Shown piece by piece: positions 48,582 to 60,990 of a stretch of 64,000 bases of DNA. Numbering within the stretch: the first letter of the stretch is position 1; each line of letters opens with the position of its first letter. A program made the translations under genes and the position numbers. The notes under the pieces were generated by a model. That model searched no databases. It saw only the letters and a program-made list of their open reading frames with translations, and was not told where the DNA came from. This DNA is from Dysidea avara (Eukaryota > Porifera > Demospongiae > Dictyoceratida > Dysideidae), in contig NC_089273.1 in assembly GCF_963678975.1 (NCBI RefSeq), positions 7,316,614 to 7,380,613 on the forward strand. The letters run 5' to 3'.

Positions 48582-50900
48582 TATTTGTGAAAATTTTACC
48601 TTTAGCAACACTTAACCCTTAAACCTGCATAATCAAGAAAACTGGATTTAAACTTAATAAATACGCATGCCTTGCATAGAGCGCTGTAACTTTTGAAGCA
48701 TCCATTCTATGGCTATGCGATTTACATTATTCTACTTGTGATGGAACAAGGATTAAAATGATACCTAGAGTTTTACCCTAATGTTACATGGTGATGCCAT
48801 GAAAATAACTTTTTGGTAGGGAACATGCAAACTTTTTATTACATACCTCTATAAAATGGTCGATGACTCGATGGTAGTTGCTCCTATCACCTTGCAGTGA
48901 CTTCCATTGGACTTGTCGTGAATTTTTGTATCAGGCAATATATGATTTACGTGAGTAATCCCACAATCAAAAGTAAGCATGTGGCAAGAATTATGAAACA
49001 CGGAGACTTGACTTGTCGATGTTCATCACTTCATAATAAGTAAGCCACTGTAGTTACAGTGCTCCTCCAAGTAGCCCAGTGGACACACTTTTTAAATCTA
49101 TGTGTGTTTGTAGGCTGTAAGAATTAAGTTATCTCACCTAGTGTCACCATGCGAGTCCATATTGTGTAAACATGCATTTTCGAAAAGCAGATTTAAGGGT
49201 TAACCTTGAAAAGAAATATTTAGGCTATACCTGTAGTAATACCCCCACCTTTGATGTTGGCCATGAAAAACAAATTTATAAGGTGTATGTATAAGGAATA
49301 AGGCATCTGCTCTAGTACATTGCCTACCTTATGATCTCAGGGTGGTTGACGATCCACAAAAGTTGGATTTCTTACCAAGAGTGTACCTTGACCCTTGACT
49401 TCTACATACAGCAAAAACTTAAATGAAAATTTCAACAATTTGTTTGGATAAAAGCAACTATTAAACTTTCGTGCTGTAAAATTTCCCACCCAAAGCTTCT
49501 TTTTCCTAGGAGCTTCGGTGATTATATCAGACCATGTATGGAATTATTGGTAAACACCACTTGTCACCCTTAATCACTCACAAACCTTAATGCACTAGTT
49601 TGTAATGTACCGGACAGTAAACCAGCCACGTCTCAGGATATTAAACTAAAATTTTAACACAAGATAGATAAGCACCTAATACCTCATTTAAGCTATTAAA
49701 CAGAAAATAAACCAAACAGGTAGGTTTCCAAGATCACGTTACAATTATTGAATGTAAAAGTGCTACTTGAAATGATGCTTGTACTGTCCTATGCCAAAAA
49801 TCCGGATGAAGATCGTACAATACAGGATACATTAGAGTGACACCTCCTTGACAGTAGGTAGTATAGGCATGCTGTCTACTTCTAATAACGATACAGTCGA
49901 GTCCTTTGTGGAGACTTAAACCCATATGCATGCCATACAATGGTGATGGGATAAGGTAGAGGTTTAACCAGTTTGTATACAATGCATTTATTGCTCTTTC
50001 TACTCCACAACCCACATTTTTAAAAAAGCTGGTAGCCAATACTACTGGATTTATTTTTTTGTGCGATTTTTTTTTTTGAAATATAACAAGTAAATAAACA
50101 AGAAACATGTGATGGAAGCATGCACCTGACCCTCACACATTGCAAGGTCAAGTGCTGCGATAGTAACTGGACTGGCAGGGTTACAGTAAAGAAAAACTGG
50201 TGGAGCATCTAATCCAGGACACTACACTACTGGTCTTTCTAAGCAGCAGGCAGAAATGCTAACCTCTTGTAAGCAATACTAGCCGCACCTCCCATTCCCC
50301 CAAAAAGTAGGGAATACCAATGGGGTGAAGGAGCCCATTTCAACATCACTCACTATAATATAGCTAAGATCAGACCGACTTTCTTCTTTTGTGTGTGGGT
50401 GGGGAATAAGTGGTCTAGTACACTTCCCATAGAATTTCTGTGTAACGTTTCACCAGCTCTATGGTGGGTGCTGATTGGCCACTCATTCCGCACTCACACA
50501 CTAAGAAAAAATTCTGTCTGGTCTACGCAAGACTACCATAGCCACGCCAACTGGTGCATTTTATTTAGAGAAAGTAGTCTAGCCTTTCAAAACAATATAA
50601 TCTCAACGTGTGTATCTACTTATCCTACTTACCTTTAGTCCGTTTGAGCAGTTTTCTCTATGTGCTGACCACTCCTTGGGGGTAGACTTGAGTTCTGGAC
50701 AGAGCCTGGTACCACTACATCACGTGCGTACTGAATGAACGTTAAATTTTTAATTATTTGCCATGTCAGGAACAGAGGAAATTAACGCCTCGACGTGTTA
50801 ACAAACCAGGTCAGCAGTGTTTATAAATTCTTAAACTTTGAGCATTGAAACTTATGCAATTGGAATTTGCGAATTCCAATTGCCTAATGTCCTAGTGACC

Positions 50901-50965
50901 AAACGGTAAAGTAAATAGGCGCTTCGCGCGCGCAGCGCGCGAAGCGCCTATTTACTTTACCGTTT
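50901..50965. repeat. Perfect subterminal hairpin, right end
   Basis: Mirror of 34149-34213, including the loop, 40 bp from the right end of the element. Confidence 0.95.
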
Positions 50966-51005
50966 GTAATATTAGACTTATAATTGGCCCCAAAATACAC
51001 GGATC

Positions 51006-51080
51006 TATCAGCTCCTCATAGACATATCAGCTTAATCAAGTCACCACATAGTGAGTTCAGCCACCCTGCAGATCACACTA
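51006..51080 (+). repeat. Right flank of the palindrome with decayed 31-bp satellite
   Basis: Begins with the second TATCAG and continues CTCCTCATAGACATATCAGC and AGTCACCACATAGTGAGTTC, recognisable as degraded satellite like that on the left flank. Confidence 0.65.
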
Positions 51081-51159
51081 GTATTATGAGTAAGTGTAGG
51101 TGACTTCCTTCAGTTTGTATGGCTAATTGAACTTAAACCCTCTATTGGCCCCTAATTTC

Positions 51160-51500
51160 CAAAGGCTGCAGCACATGTTGCTTTCAGACCTTCAGTGCTG
51201 GCCACTGCAAATTCTCATAATAATAAATACTTAGGCTCAAAAGAAGTCTGTCCCTCGTGGAGGAGGCACAGTGTGGTACTGGACTAGATATTGGGTGGCC
51301 TGCAGTTCGAACCCTGGCCCTGGGGTTGGTTTTTTTCCTTTCTTATTTCATTATCTTTTTAACCTTACTGTTTGGTTAAGCAATGTTTAAGTCTCTGGTT
51401 CCTGTTTGTTACGTTAGGTAATCCAAAGGCTGCAGTACACGTTGCTGTCAGATCGTCAGTACTGGCCACTGTACATGTAATAGTAGTAAAATAATGATAA
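51160..51500 (+). repeat. Duplicated SINE-like segment
   Basis: CCAAAGGCTGCAGCACATGT at about 51170 recurs as CCAAAGGCTGCAGTACACGT at 51422; both continue GTCAG...CTGGCCACTG. A tRNA-like sequence lies between them. This is consistent with a tRNA-derived SINE and a partial second copy. Confidence 0.5.
51255..51320 (+). ncRNA. tRNA-like head of a SINE
   Basis: GGCACAGTGTGGTACTGG resembles an A box and GTTCGAACCCT a B box, about 35 bp apart, followed by GGGGTTGGTTTTTTT. No good cloverleaf. Probably a SINE head, not a working tRNA. Confidence 0.45.
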
Positions 51501-51618
51501 CAATTCTTCATCCTACTTGTAGAATAAACTTGAAGGCTATATATTAATTTTTTGTCCAATAGTTGGGTGATTAAAACATTAAACAAGAAGGGTGCTACAT
51601 GTACAATAAATTTTAATA

Positions 51619-51690
51619 CCCTCCAAGATTTGAACCCAGGGTAAAACTGAGAAAATGCTATGGTATGCAAACTACCCACCTCCTTTATTT
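51619..51690 (-). ncRNA. tRNA-like sequence, minus strand
   Basis: On the minus strand GGTAGTTTGCATACC precedes CCTGGGTTCAAATCTTGG, the latter a B-box-like sequence. Acceptor pairing is poor. Probably another SINE head or tRNA relic. Confidence 0.4.
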
Positions 51691-51699
51691 TCCAGCAGA

Positions 51700-53300
51700 A
51701 ACCTATAAAAGAGGTATGTTGGGATGAAGAAGAACCCTAGCCTAAGCTGAACCTGACCCTATTTAGCTCTAGTGTTAACTAATGTATGTGTGTAAAACGC
51801 ATTGATGCCTTCCACTGTCTGAGTTTTTGAAGTGAACCAGAGTTGGCCCAGGAAGTTCTCAGGATGATGGCTGGGATGTGTTCTCTCTCTCCAACTCCAG
51901 TTCACCTTGTATACTGATCAAAAACTTACCTCAATACAATTTAAAGTACCTGCAATGTGCTTGACTATGATGCTTGAGTTATATGAGGGTACTGTATATT
52001 TGGGCAACAATAACTTTTGGTTTGTGAGCAATTGTTTAACGGTAACTATTGAAAAATGGTAGCCCAATATCTCTAATATTAAAAGGTTTTGTATCCATCT
52101 TTATTAGAGTTTCTGATTAGGCTACAGGCCATTCTTTCTTTTTATGTGTAGGAGGGAATGTAAAGCTATGTGAAACTTTATCTAGCAGCTACATATGTCA
52201 AGCTATCTTGGTCTTTCCCATCACATGTGTTTTTCACTGATAACAATTTACAGTATGGCAATATCTACCTATTATGCTAGCATTATGCTTGATGCTTCAG
52301 ACACCTATTACACTGTATGCTCAAAATTACACCAACACAATAGGCTGGTACCTAGTTACTTGGATATGATGCCTTTTACAGTGAAGATAATTTGCATGTA
52401 TAACATTACAAAGAAACTGTATTCAGTATTACAAAACCATAAATAAATTGCATAGAACGTACTATGAATGATTTAGATGGCTGACTAATGCTTAGCAAGG
52501 TAAGGCGTTAGCTAAATGATCCATTTTTAGAAGTAGCATAACATCAACTTGGTTACACTATAAATTTTTAAAAATTTCTCTGGAAGTTATATACATGTAC
52601 TTGGAATTGCATGCGTATTACATTATTCAACTGAACGTCTCTTTGTTTATGATTGTCTGTTTTTTTTTACGGTCTGTATTTTTTGATATAAAAATAATTC
52701 ATCTGATGTATTGATTTTGTGACCTTTAAATTGCTCAATTGACTAATTTCCTTACCCTAATTTTCCTATAATTTCTCTTACCTAGGGAAGGTTGGTTGTC
52801 TAGCCTAAACAGGTAAGGGTGTAGTGACACACAAAATGATCATAATTACATCAGGTAACTGTGAAAGTGACACACATGCTGCTAGCTACATATACTTTAC
52901 TATTAGGTGTATAAAACTGTACAACACAATACATATTGGTTATTATAATAAACTAATTGTCCTTCCAAACTTCATGGCTTAGCTGCTTGATGTTGACGAG
53001 ACTCCATTTTCACTTTTGTAGTTGAATGATTGTGCAGTAGTTGTTGTATCTAATAATGTACAGTAAATAGTAAGTAAACTAATGGTCATCTATATCCATG
53101 TATTTCTCCAGGGTAACTCATACAGGAAATGTAATTTCAATAACCCATATGTGGATGAGGCATAACATTTATGAATACAATTTGTTTAATCCAAAATATA
53201 TCCAGTTTATACAGTAGGTACTGTAGATTATTAAATTAGACACTGTATCTTTGGAGGCAGGTGATACAATTTAAGTGCCACACTTTAGTAATGCTGCAAC
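51700..53300. other. Gene-free stretch
   Basis: No gene recognised. Around 52265-52340 there is text (TATTATGCTAGCATTATGCT, CACAATAGGCTGGT) resembling the interior of the hAT-like element at 25254-26138, so a decayed relative may lie there. Confidence 0.45.
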
Positions 53301-53306
53301 ACTAAA

Positions 53307-53552
53307 TGTGACCAGATTTGCGAAAAGGTACCTTTTCCACACATTTTACCAGCAAACAAAATGATGTAACACTTGACTCCTTACAGTGATTAACTTGTTC
53401 TTAGTATCAAACTGCAGCCAGGTGTTGTAGCAACACTCATGGAAAAGTTTAGGCAATTATATAAAATGATCAAAAAGTTATGAAGCTTCAAAGTTCAAAA
53501 AATGGGTCAAATTTAGTGTGTGAAAAGGTACCTTTTTGCAAATTCGGTCACA
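53307..53552. mobile_element. MITE with TGTGACCRGATTTGCGAAAA ends, copy a
   Basis: TGTGACCAGATTTGCGAAAA followed by GGTACCTTTT is mirrored by AAAAGGTACC and TTTTTGCAAATTCGGTCACA at the right. About 246 bp and no gene. Elements with TGTGACC ends but different interiors occur at 54615-55260 and 56696-57654. Confidence 0.75.
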
Positions 53553-53686
53553 AATTGTGTTGTTTATTGCATATCAGCACAAGCCACCAACCTCCTTACA
53601 TCTTACAATGCATACTTCTATATGTATAGTTATTGAATTGTGTTTACTTTTACAATTTGCAGTAAACGTGCATATATGTATGTGAT

Positions 53687-53800
53687 AGTTATACCATGGG
53701 CAAAAGTGCTTTGCCTGATATATACGCACAAGCCCGAGGGCCGCAGGCCTGAGGGTGAGTGTGTATATACAGGCAAAGCACAAGTGCCCATCGTATAACT
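53687..53800. mobile_element. Small foldback element
   Basis: AGTTATACCATGGGCA, GTGCTTTGCCTG and ATATACGCACA on the left are mirrored by CAGGCAAAGCAC, TGCCCATCGTATAACT on the right; the tip is GAGGGCCGCAGGCC. No gene. Confidence 0.85.
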
Positions 53801-53861
53801 AATATGTTCTACTTTTAACATGTAGACTCACGTAATTGGCAAAATCTGTAGTTGCTATACC

Positions 53862-54162
53862 CTTCTCTTATATAGGAAACCAAGTAAGCTGTGATTGTGG
53901 GATTGAATTTTGCCAAACAAACTGTGATTGTGGGATTCAATTTTAATACATCAAACAGTAGTTTGATTTTATTATTGTTAATATAACAATTTTAAGAGAC
54001 TAGTGTTAATTATGTTATTTTAATTGCTACATTTACAAAAGTAAAAAAAACAAAAAAAAAACTACTGTTAATATATTAAAATTGAATCCCACAATCACAG
54101 GTTGTTTGGCAGAATTCAATCCCACAATCACAGCTTGCTTGATTCCCTATATAAGAGAAGAG
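53862..54162. mobile_element. Foldback element with ~90-bp arms
   Basis: The arms contain CTTCTCTTATATAGG and two direct copies of TGTGATTGTGGGATT, and are mirrored exactly at the right. The loop is AT-rich (about 53955-54075). An open frame across the right arm is a by-product. Confidence 0.85.
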
Positions 54163-54246
54163 GATAACAGTAAAACATCAAAGAAATCTGATGATTTCTG
54201 GATACAGTGTGCACACCTATTAGGTATGCAATGTCTCAAGATAACG

Positions 54247-54278
54247 AGATATACGCACTGGTGGCAGTGCGTATATCT
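54247..54278. repeat. Perfect 14-bp-arm palindrome GATATACGCACTG
   Basis: AGATATACGCACTG, loop GTGG, then the exact complement. Related text ACGAGATATACGCAC recurs at 54545 after the MITE, so the MITE at 54299-54525 sits inside a small array of these palindromes. Confidence 0.75.
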
Positions 54279-54298
54279 GCAGTATGTAACGAGATATA

Positions 54299-54525
54299 CA
54301 GTGGAACCTCAGTTATCCGGACCCCACTTATCCGGATTCTCGGTTAACCGAACCACAGAAATGACTGCTGTATTAGAGTAGTGACTGTTCTATTAGAGTA
54401 GTTGAAAATACTGGTATTTAAAAAAAATCCTTCATGCTATTTTAAGGTTATTTATACACAGTTTCAGAGATACGGACTTTTCAGACCTATGGACCACCGG
54501 GGTTCGGATAACTGAGGTTCCACTG
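54299..54525. mobile_element. Pogo/mariner-type MITE (CAGTGGAACCTCAGTTATCC ends)
   Basis: The right end is the inverse, GGATAACTGAGGTTCCACTG, and TA flanks both ends (54297-54298 and 54526-54527). It carries two copies of the TATTAGAGTAGT motif. No coding capacity. Confidence 0.9.
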
Positions 54526-54614
54526 TATGCACTGCCTTAACCTTAACGAGATATACGCACGGTAGCAGTGCATATATCTTGTTAACATTTTGAGTCAGTG
54601 CGATATGTGATATA

Positions 54615-55260
54615 TGTGACCGAATTTTGAAAAACCGGCGATATATGCACAACAGTACTTTTGTAATAAAACGCATTTAAAAACTGTGGGTAAAAAATGC
54701 AAGCTCCAGAAAAAAAATTATGCAAGTGTTTATCGCCTCGATGGTGGGCGAATTAAGCCGCCAATGGATAAATCCTGGGCATCATCGTGTTCGCCTGTCC
54801 ATAGGGAATACAAAAGTTTTATTTCATCTCCACACACGAAAAGATTCAAACGTTACAGACGTCTGTTTAAGGTGCGATGACGAAAGAATTTACCGACGAT
54901 CGTTTTTCAGTGAATTTCCCTTCCTTCTCGAACAAAGAAGCATGCCTGGGAGAAAAACTAAACCTTGATGGATGCACAAATTCATGGCGAACACAATGAA
55001 CCAAGAATCAATTCCGTATGTTGTTGTATCAGTAAGTTATGATGGTTTATGTAAGCGCCTGTAGATTCTTTTCTCGATAGTTTCTGTACATATCAAATTA
55101 TTTGCTCGTCCGGCTGTCTAGTGCTGAATTTCCAACGCTGCTTACTTAGGAAGCTGAAATTTGGCTAGTCTATTCCTCTGTCCCTGTAGAAAACAAAGAA
55201 CAAATAAAATGCATTTTGAAAATTGTGCGGATATCGACGGTTTTCTAAAATCAGGTCACA
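54615..55260. mobile_element. MITE with TGTGACC ends, copy b
   Basis: TGTGACCGAATTTTGAAAAA and CGGCGATAT at the left are mirrored by ATATCGACGG and TTTTCTAAAATCAGGTCACA at the right. The short open frames at 54686-54968 lie inside and are unrecognised. TAAGCGCCTGTA inside is shared with 56696-57654, so the two belong to one family. Confidence 0.75.
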
Positions 55261-55324
55261 TATATGCACTGGCTTTCCTTTGAGCTGAGGTGTGAAAGTG
55301 GTACATATATATCTATACATACAC

Positions 55325-55874
55325 CAGTGGTAGATCTAGAAATTTTCAGATGTTTCAGATTCAGGCAACAGGGGAAGGTCTATTGGGGGATGCAAGTCAC
55401 TCAATAAGTGTATAGCAGGAAAAATTGGCATTCTGTGATAACGATTTTGATTGAATAAGCATTGTAAATTACTGCATGTTGAAACAGATACATATCATTT
55501 TATGATCTATTTCTATCAGTGGCAATCCTAAAAGCTGACATGCCAAAAATATTGACATTTTAGCATTTCTGCGATTGTTTGGTAACAATTCTGGCTGAAC
55601 TTGTTGAATAAACCTTGTAAGTGATCACATGTTGGATGAAAGCTCATCATTTAATACTAGTCTTTAAGTGGCACTATGAATCTGCCTGGAATGCAATGGG
55701 GCACGACATAATGGTACTGTAGCAGTAAGATTTTGGGTGGTCAACCCTATGCACTTGGCTGCTAGTCTGCAAATGGGTACATAGTTTCACTGATCCATAA
55801 ACCAATTTTTGGTACATGACCATTTTCAGAGGGGATTTCAGTCAGAGCCAATGCAACCCCTTTATCTGCCACTG
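55325..55874. mobile_element. MITE with CAGTGG ends (hAT-like), copy 3
   Basis: The left end CAGTGGTAGATCTAGAAA is mirrored by CCCTTTATCTGCCACTG at the right. Related to 868-1350 by its ends. No clear target duplication. Confidence 0.5.
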
Positions 55875-56255
55875 TTCACAATAGTTGCAAATTGCAGCTA
55901 GTATTCTGGTATGATCTACTGGCTCAAAGGATTACTGGTAATTAGAAAGTCGTATAATGAAGGTGTGAGGATTAAATTATGTTTAGAACAAGGAAATGCA
56001 GATGACACATGGAAGCCATAAGGGTTATGTTCATCATAAAGTTAGCATTTTTGACATCATAAATTTTATAGTTAGACGTGTGTGTTAGGTTGAACTATTC
56101 AACCATTAGAAGATGATGATAAGTTAAGAGGCAGAAAAACATTCTTTAAATGGGGCTATGCGGCAGTAAAAGTGACAGGAGAAATTGTACTTGAATCTTG
56201 TACATACTGTTTTGTAATTGTCTCAAAAATTATGTTACGGAAGAAAATTATGATA
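55875..56255. other. Gene-free stretch
   Basis: Nothing recognisable. Confidence 0.5.
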
Positions 56256-56496
56256 TGTGACTAGGTCTGTGAAAACAGGGCATGTGGGTATAAACTACAT
56301 CCCATCACACAACAGGTTGTATCTCAGTACTGGAACAGAGTATCTACATTCTGTAGCTTGCATTGTAAAGCCAATTAAATGCTCACCAAGAGCTCAAAAT
56401 TGCATTGCAGTAGTATAACAGTATAAAAAGTTACGAGTGATGGAAGTAGGCAAAAATTATGTGCCCACATGCCTTATTGTCGCAGGCCCAGTCACA
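56256..56496. mobile_element. MITE, TGTGAC/GGGCATGTGGGCACA family, copy 3
   Basis: TGTGACTAGGTCTGTGAAAA and CAGGGCATGTGGG at the left are mirrored by CCCACATGCC and CGCAGGCCCAGTCACA at the right. Confidence 0.8.
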
Positions 56497-56695
56497 TATT
56501 AAGGTGTACTAATGTTATCAACTTCTCTTGAATAAGTGAGTGTATCAGGAATACAGTGATGCATTACCTGGTAAGAAGAGTAAATAAGGCATTATTATCT
56601 CTGGAGAGTTGTGCAGGATTCTAAATGCACAACTTATTATGTTAATTCAGTGTGTATACTCTGTACACAAAATAACTATTTATGTAGGTAACAAT

Positions 56696-57654
56696 TGTGA
56701 CCGGATCAACGAAAACCCGACAGAATAGCGCAGGCCTAAATTTCCAGTATAAGGCCATACCTATTTGAAAGTTGTTGCTTGGATTTATTTTACAACAAAA
56801 TGGGTTGGTCGGTAGGCAAAAAAAAAACTGATGCTATCATAGATTTTCTTCGTCAGGGGTGAAGAACATGCTGGTTTTACATTTACAGATAGCTAGCATT
56901 ATATTTGAGATCAAAATTGTACTAACTGACTGTTCTATTAGAGTATCTCAATCTGTTGCAGCAATTTTAAGGCATCACGTGATCTTTTTTTTCCTTTTCT
57001 TACTTAAAATCTGTGAAAAATTGGGTCGGTCGGGTCAGAACAACAACTTTTTAAATAGGTATGGCCTAAAGCATTGAAAACATTGAGTGAAATATTTTTA
57101 CGTATTATTGAAAAACTTCCGTAAATTTTTTGAATGCCTCTTTCTTAGTGAAGAAAGAGACTAACAATAAAAACCTGGATATCACCTTATTTGCATACTC
57201 ATGAGGAGTTGGAAAATCTTTGTTTCGTTGTAATAAACCGAAGGATACGCAAGTTATAAGCATTCGTTTACGTCACATCGAAGCAATAGTATGTGATCAA
57301 TTTTCTTCACGAATTGTGCCTTTGTATGCAGTGAAGAAAGGTGATAGAAGGCCAAACATACACAGTAAATGATTTCCCTATCCATTGCGAACACAACGGT
57401 GAAAAGCTCAGCTGAGTACGTCAATTTGTTCGTGAGTTACAATCATTTTTAGTAAGCGCCTGTAATTTATTTTCCCTATACTTGCTGTACAAATCGATTT
57501 TTCTGTTGTTGTTACTATAATAACTCCAAACGTTATAGGCACATGAAGCTGAAACTTTGTCAGAGGTACACTTGGCTAAGTAGATAACAAACATTTAATA
57601 AACAGGAATTTGAAGAATGCGCTATTGTGTCGGGTTTTTGCAGATCCGGTCACA
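56696..57654. mobile_element. MITE with TGTGACCGGATC ends, copy c
   Basis: TGTGACCGGATCAACGAAAA, CCCGACAGAATAGCGC at the left is mirrored by GCGCTATTGTGTCGGG and TTTTTGCAGATCCGGTCACA at the right. It carries one TCTATTAGAGTATCTC motif copy near 56935. The short open frame 56859-57077 is not recognisable. Confidence 0.8.
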
Positions 57655-58096
57655 ATTATAAAATGTAATACCAACAAGAGCAAAGGCGGACATGCCTTAT
57701 TGATTCATGGTAGGAATTACATAGACACTCATGATCACACACATATACATCGGCTTGACTTGAGTCAGCAGGATCTTAAAACTCTACGCAACATTGATAC
57801 CTACCAGTTTGGATTTGTGGACTGGTTACTGTATTCGCAAAACCATTTTTTTCAAGCATCACATCCTGTGAGATATTAAAGTGCATTAATACAGTGGCAC
57901 TATATTGTCCTTCATAGCATATCACATTAACACTGCTATACAGTCAGTTAATTACATACAGTATGTGCTCACATTAGATTTTGCTGTATCCACTCTCTTA
58001 GACTTTAATCCTCTCCAAGTACCCTGACAATATTTCATTACCTATACAGTCAAAGGTAAATATACGTAGTACACCACTTTAATGTAGTTGCTGATA
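57655..58096. other. Gene-free stretch
   Basis: An 89-codon open frame at 57610-57879 starts in the MITE end and has no recognisable product. Nothing else seen. Confidence 0.45.
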
Positions 58097-58383
58097 TGTG
58101 AGGGCATGTGAAAACAGAACATGCTGGCACATAACATTTGTCTACTTCCTTAAACTTTGATGAACTACTGTAATTCAATTTATTTTTCTGCAAAAAAAAT
58201 TTTCATGTTAAAAGTTTTCATGTAAAAATATTTTCGTATTATTTGTGAATGACTGCTCTATTAAAGTAGTTCGATCTTATGTAAAAATTACATGTAAGAA
58301 ACTTTCGTTCATGTTTTGCATACAAAAATTCTTCTACAATGAAAAAAAGGAAATTACGGTGAACTATGTTATTCAACTATTAA

Positions 58384-60990
58384 TAGTTCGGTAGATATAA
58401 CTGAAAAAAGGGGTTAACCAAGAAAAATTCGAAGAAAACTGATGTTGGTATCATTAGAAAGCAAATTTTTTGTAGAATAACATATCCAAAATCCTCTAAA
58501 ATCCACCTTGGGGAATTTTTTTATGGCCAATTTTGCATTGAGGCATATGTGACTGGATTCAGCAAAGTGGATCTTCCACACATATCCAATTTACCAACTT
58601 TGACAACTCATAACTTCAGATTGGAAAATGGTATTGACTTGACATTTAATCAGTAGTGAGCACCAGCATCACTTATTATGTGGCAACAATTTCAGATTGA
58701 TATTCAACTTGAACACTAAGTTGTGGTTTCTCAATCGGATGCATTTGCAAACACATTATTGCAAATCTGGTCATTTGTGACCTACAAAAATGTGTTATCC
58801 TTAAATTATTTTTTCACAAGAAACAGTTTCCTTAGCACTTCTGCAACTCTCTCTCCTTCACATTTTGCAACACACTAATAATTCATGATTGCAACAAGAG
58901 CATAATATTGCTACCACATGGATTTGCAGTGGAAAGCTGGAATTTATATTGTACAAAATTAATATTATATGATCTATGGGACTGGTCCCATGTCTATCAT
59001 CATCGGTTGCAGCCTTAATCCTTCTAGTTTCCAGCCCCATATTAAGTTCCATACAATGAATAACTTCTTGGATCAGCTAAAACCATTGATCCTGAAAACT
59101 CTATCCATCTGCAAGGGTTAGCACACTTTCACAGCTCGCATGTGTAATTACTTTCTGATGCCACCATTTCCAAGTACTTTGTTTTGTATACCTGAGACTC
59201 CTCAATAAATCAGACTGATTCCCATCAAACTCCAACTTTTTCAACATGTGCAATTGTTGCATTATACAATCCATCATTAACTTTTCAAACGTTTGCACAT
59301 CATTTGATTGCTGATTAGGCCGACTTTACTTATTTAAATGTTGTGGACATTGTATCACAGCCACCCCAGGCATGTGAAAAGAAGACCTATGTATGTGCCC
59401 AATAATGTCATCATTTTTCCAAATTTTCAAATGTTTTACAACCTCTGAATGAAAAGAGATACGTACTTGTCATGTTCTGCTTCCAGCATGCACCAGTAGC
59501 ACAAGAACGTCATTGTTGTCATCAGGTACAACATTCACTCTACTTCCTTCAATTGCAAAATTGAAGTGCACATTGGACCATCAGTATGTCAGAATCTCCA
59601 TTTGTGCAATCAGTGTGTAGGGCTGTCAGCATCCCCAGGTATGTTATGGTATGTGCAGGTGCAGATATTCAGTCAAGTGAATCTATGGAAGCTTACAAAA
59701 GTCAGGAAGTTTTCTTGCAAATGAAAAGAGCAAACATCAATTGATTGTCCAATATCTGAGAGATGATGGCCAGGTTGTGCATCAGAGTAATTTGGATGCT
59801 GACACATTGATTGTTCAATGTGCACTTCAGTTTGCAATTGAAGGAAGTAAAGTGTGTTGTTGTAGCTGATGACACTGATGTTCTTGTCCTCCTGCATGGT
59901 GCACCAGAGCATAGCAAGTATATAAATATTTTATTTCAGAGGTTGGGAAACATTTGAATATTGGAAAATTGATGACATTATTGGGCACATAGGTCCTATT
60001 GTAACGTCATAATTACATCTTCTCTTTTTGTATGCTTGCATGTAGTGGCTGTGATACAACATCTGCGACATTTGAACAGGGTAAAGTTGGCCTAATCAAG
60101 AAGAAAATGATGCACAAATGATCTATGCACAAGAGCAACACACTTTCACAACTTGTATGTGCATCTACAAGTTATTCATTAGAAGGAACTTAATGACTAA
60201 CTTGATCCATTACCATAATGGAGCTGGAAACTAGAAGGATCGAGGCTGTATGTAACTGATGATAACAGACATGGGACTAGCACCAGAAGTCTTAACTTAA
60301 ATTTGTACAATATGAATGCAAGCTTTCTACTGCAAATCCATGTGGTAGCAACATTATGCTCTCAGTGTAATCATGGATTAAAGTATGTTGCAGCATGTGG
60401 CAGATGCAGGGGAGAGAGTTGCAGAAGTGCTGAGGAAATTGTTTACAATAATTGTGACAAATATATTTGTTCAGAACTTACATGATAGGCACCTTTTCTA
60501 TATCTATAATCAGTCTTATTCTAATTTCATACAGCTAATATTGATTGCAATGAATTTCTTATGAGAAAATATTTTAAGGATAATATGCATTTTTGTTAGC
60601 CACAAATGACCAGATTTGCAAAAATAGGTTTACCAAATGCATTTAATAAAGAAACCACAACTTAGTGTACAAGGTGAATATCAACCTGAAATTTTCTGCA
60701 ACTAATCAATGATGCTAGTGCTCACTACTGATCAAATTTCAAGTCAATACCGTTTTCCAATCTGAAGTTATGAGTTGTCAAAGTTGGTAATTGGATATGT
60801 GTGGAAGATCCACTTTCCTGAATCCAGTCAGATATGCCTCAATACTAAATTGGCCATAAAACAATTTTTCCCCAAGGTGAATTTTAGAGGATTTTGGATA
60901 TATTATTCTATGAAAAATTTGATTTTTAATGATACCAAAATCAGCTTTCTTCAAATTTTTTCCGGGTCCAACCTTAAATCTACTGGACTA
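58384..60990. mobile_element. 2.6-kb palindromic DNA transposon with TAA target duplication
   Basis: Arms 58384-59571 and 59820-60990 are diverged inverted copies around a 248-bp loop. The termini read TAGTTCGGTAGATATAA and the inverse of TAGTCCAGTAGATTTAA. TAA flanks both sides (58381-58383 and 60991-60993). The right arm plus loop encode the C-terminal part of a transposase-like protein, so the left arm is an inverted copy of coding sequence. Its TAGT start and 3-bp TA-rich target duplication match the element at 4652-7446. Confidence 0.75.
59706..60480 (+). pseudogene. Transposase-like protein, C-terminal part (GCDTTSA family), broken
   Basis: Recognisable pieces in order: KSKHQLIVQYLRDDGQVV, LDADTLIVQCALQFAIEG, a frameshift near 59855, VVADDTDVLVLLHGAPEHSK, DDIIGHIGPIV, SGCDTTSATFEQGKVGLIKK after another shift near 60040, then ELETRRIEAV and a C-terminal cysteine cluster AACGRCRGESCRSAEE. 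From memory, the D-A-D, D-D-T-D-x-L-V-L-L and GCDTTSA motifs with a terminal Cys cluster mark the C-terminal half of large uncharacterised proteins frequent in cnidarian, sponge and arthropod repeats. The acidic motifs suggest a nuclease-like fold, but that is inference. Many stops; non-functional. A mirrored, equally decayed copy of the same coding region runs on the minus strand in the left arm (59571 down to about 58860). Confidence 0.7.

Noticed and set aside
54686-54968. Overlapping small frames as possible peptides
   Set aside because: They lie wholly inside a MITE with TGTGACC ends and have no recognisable motif.
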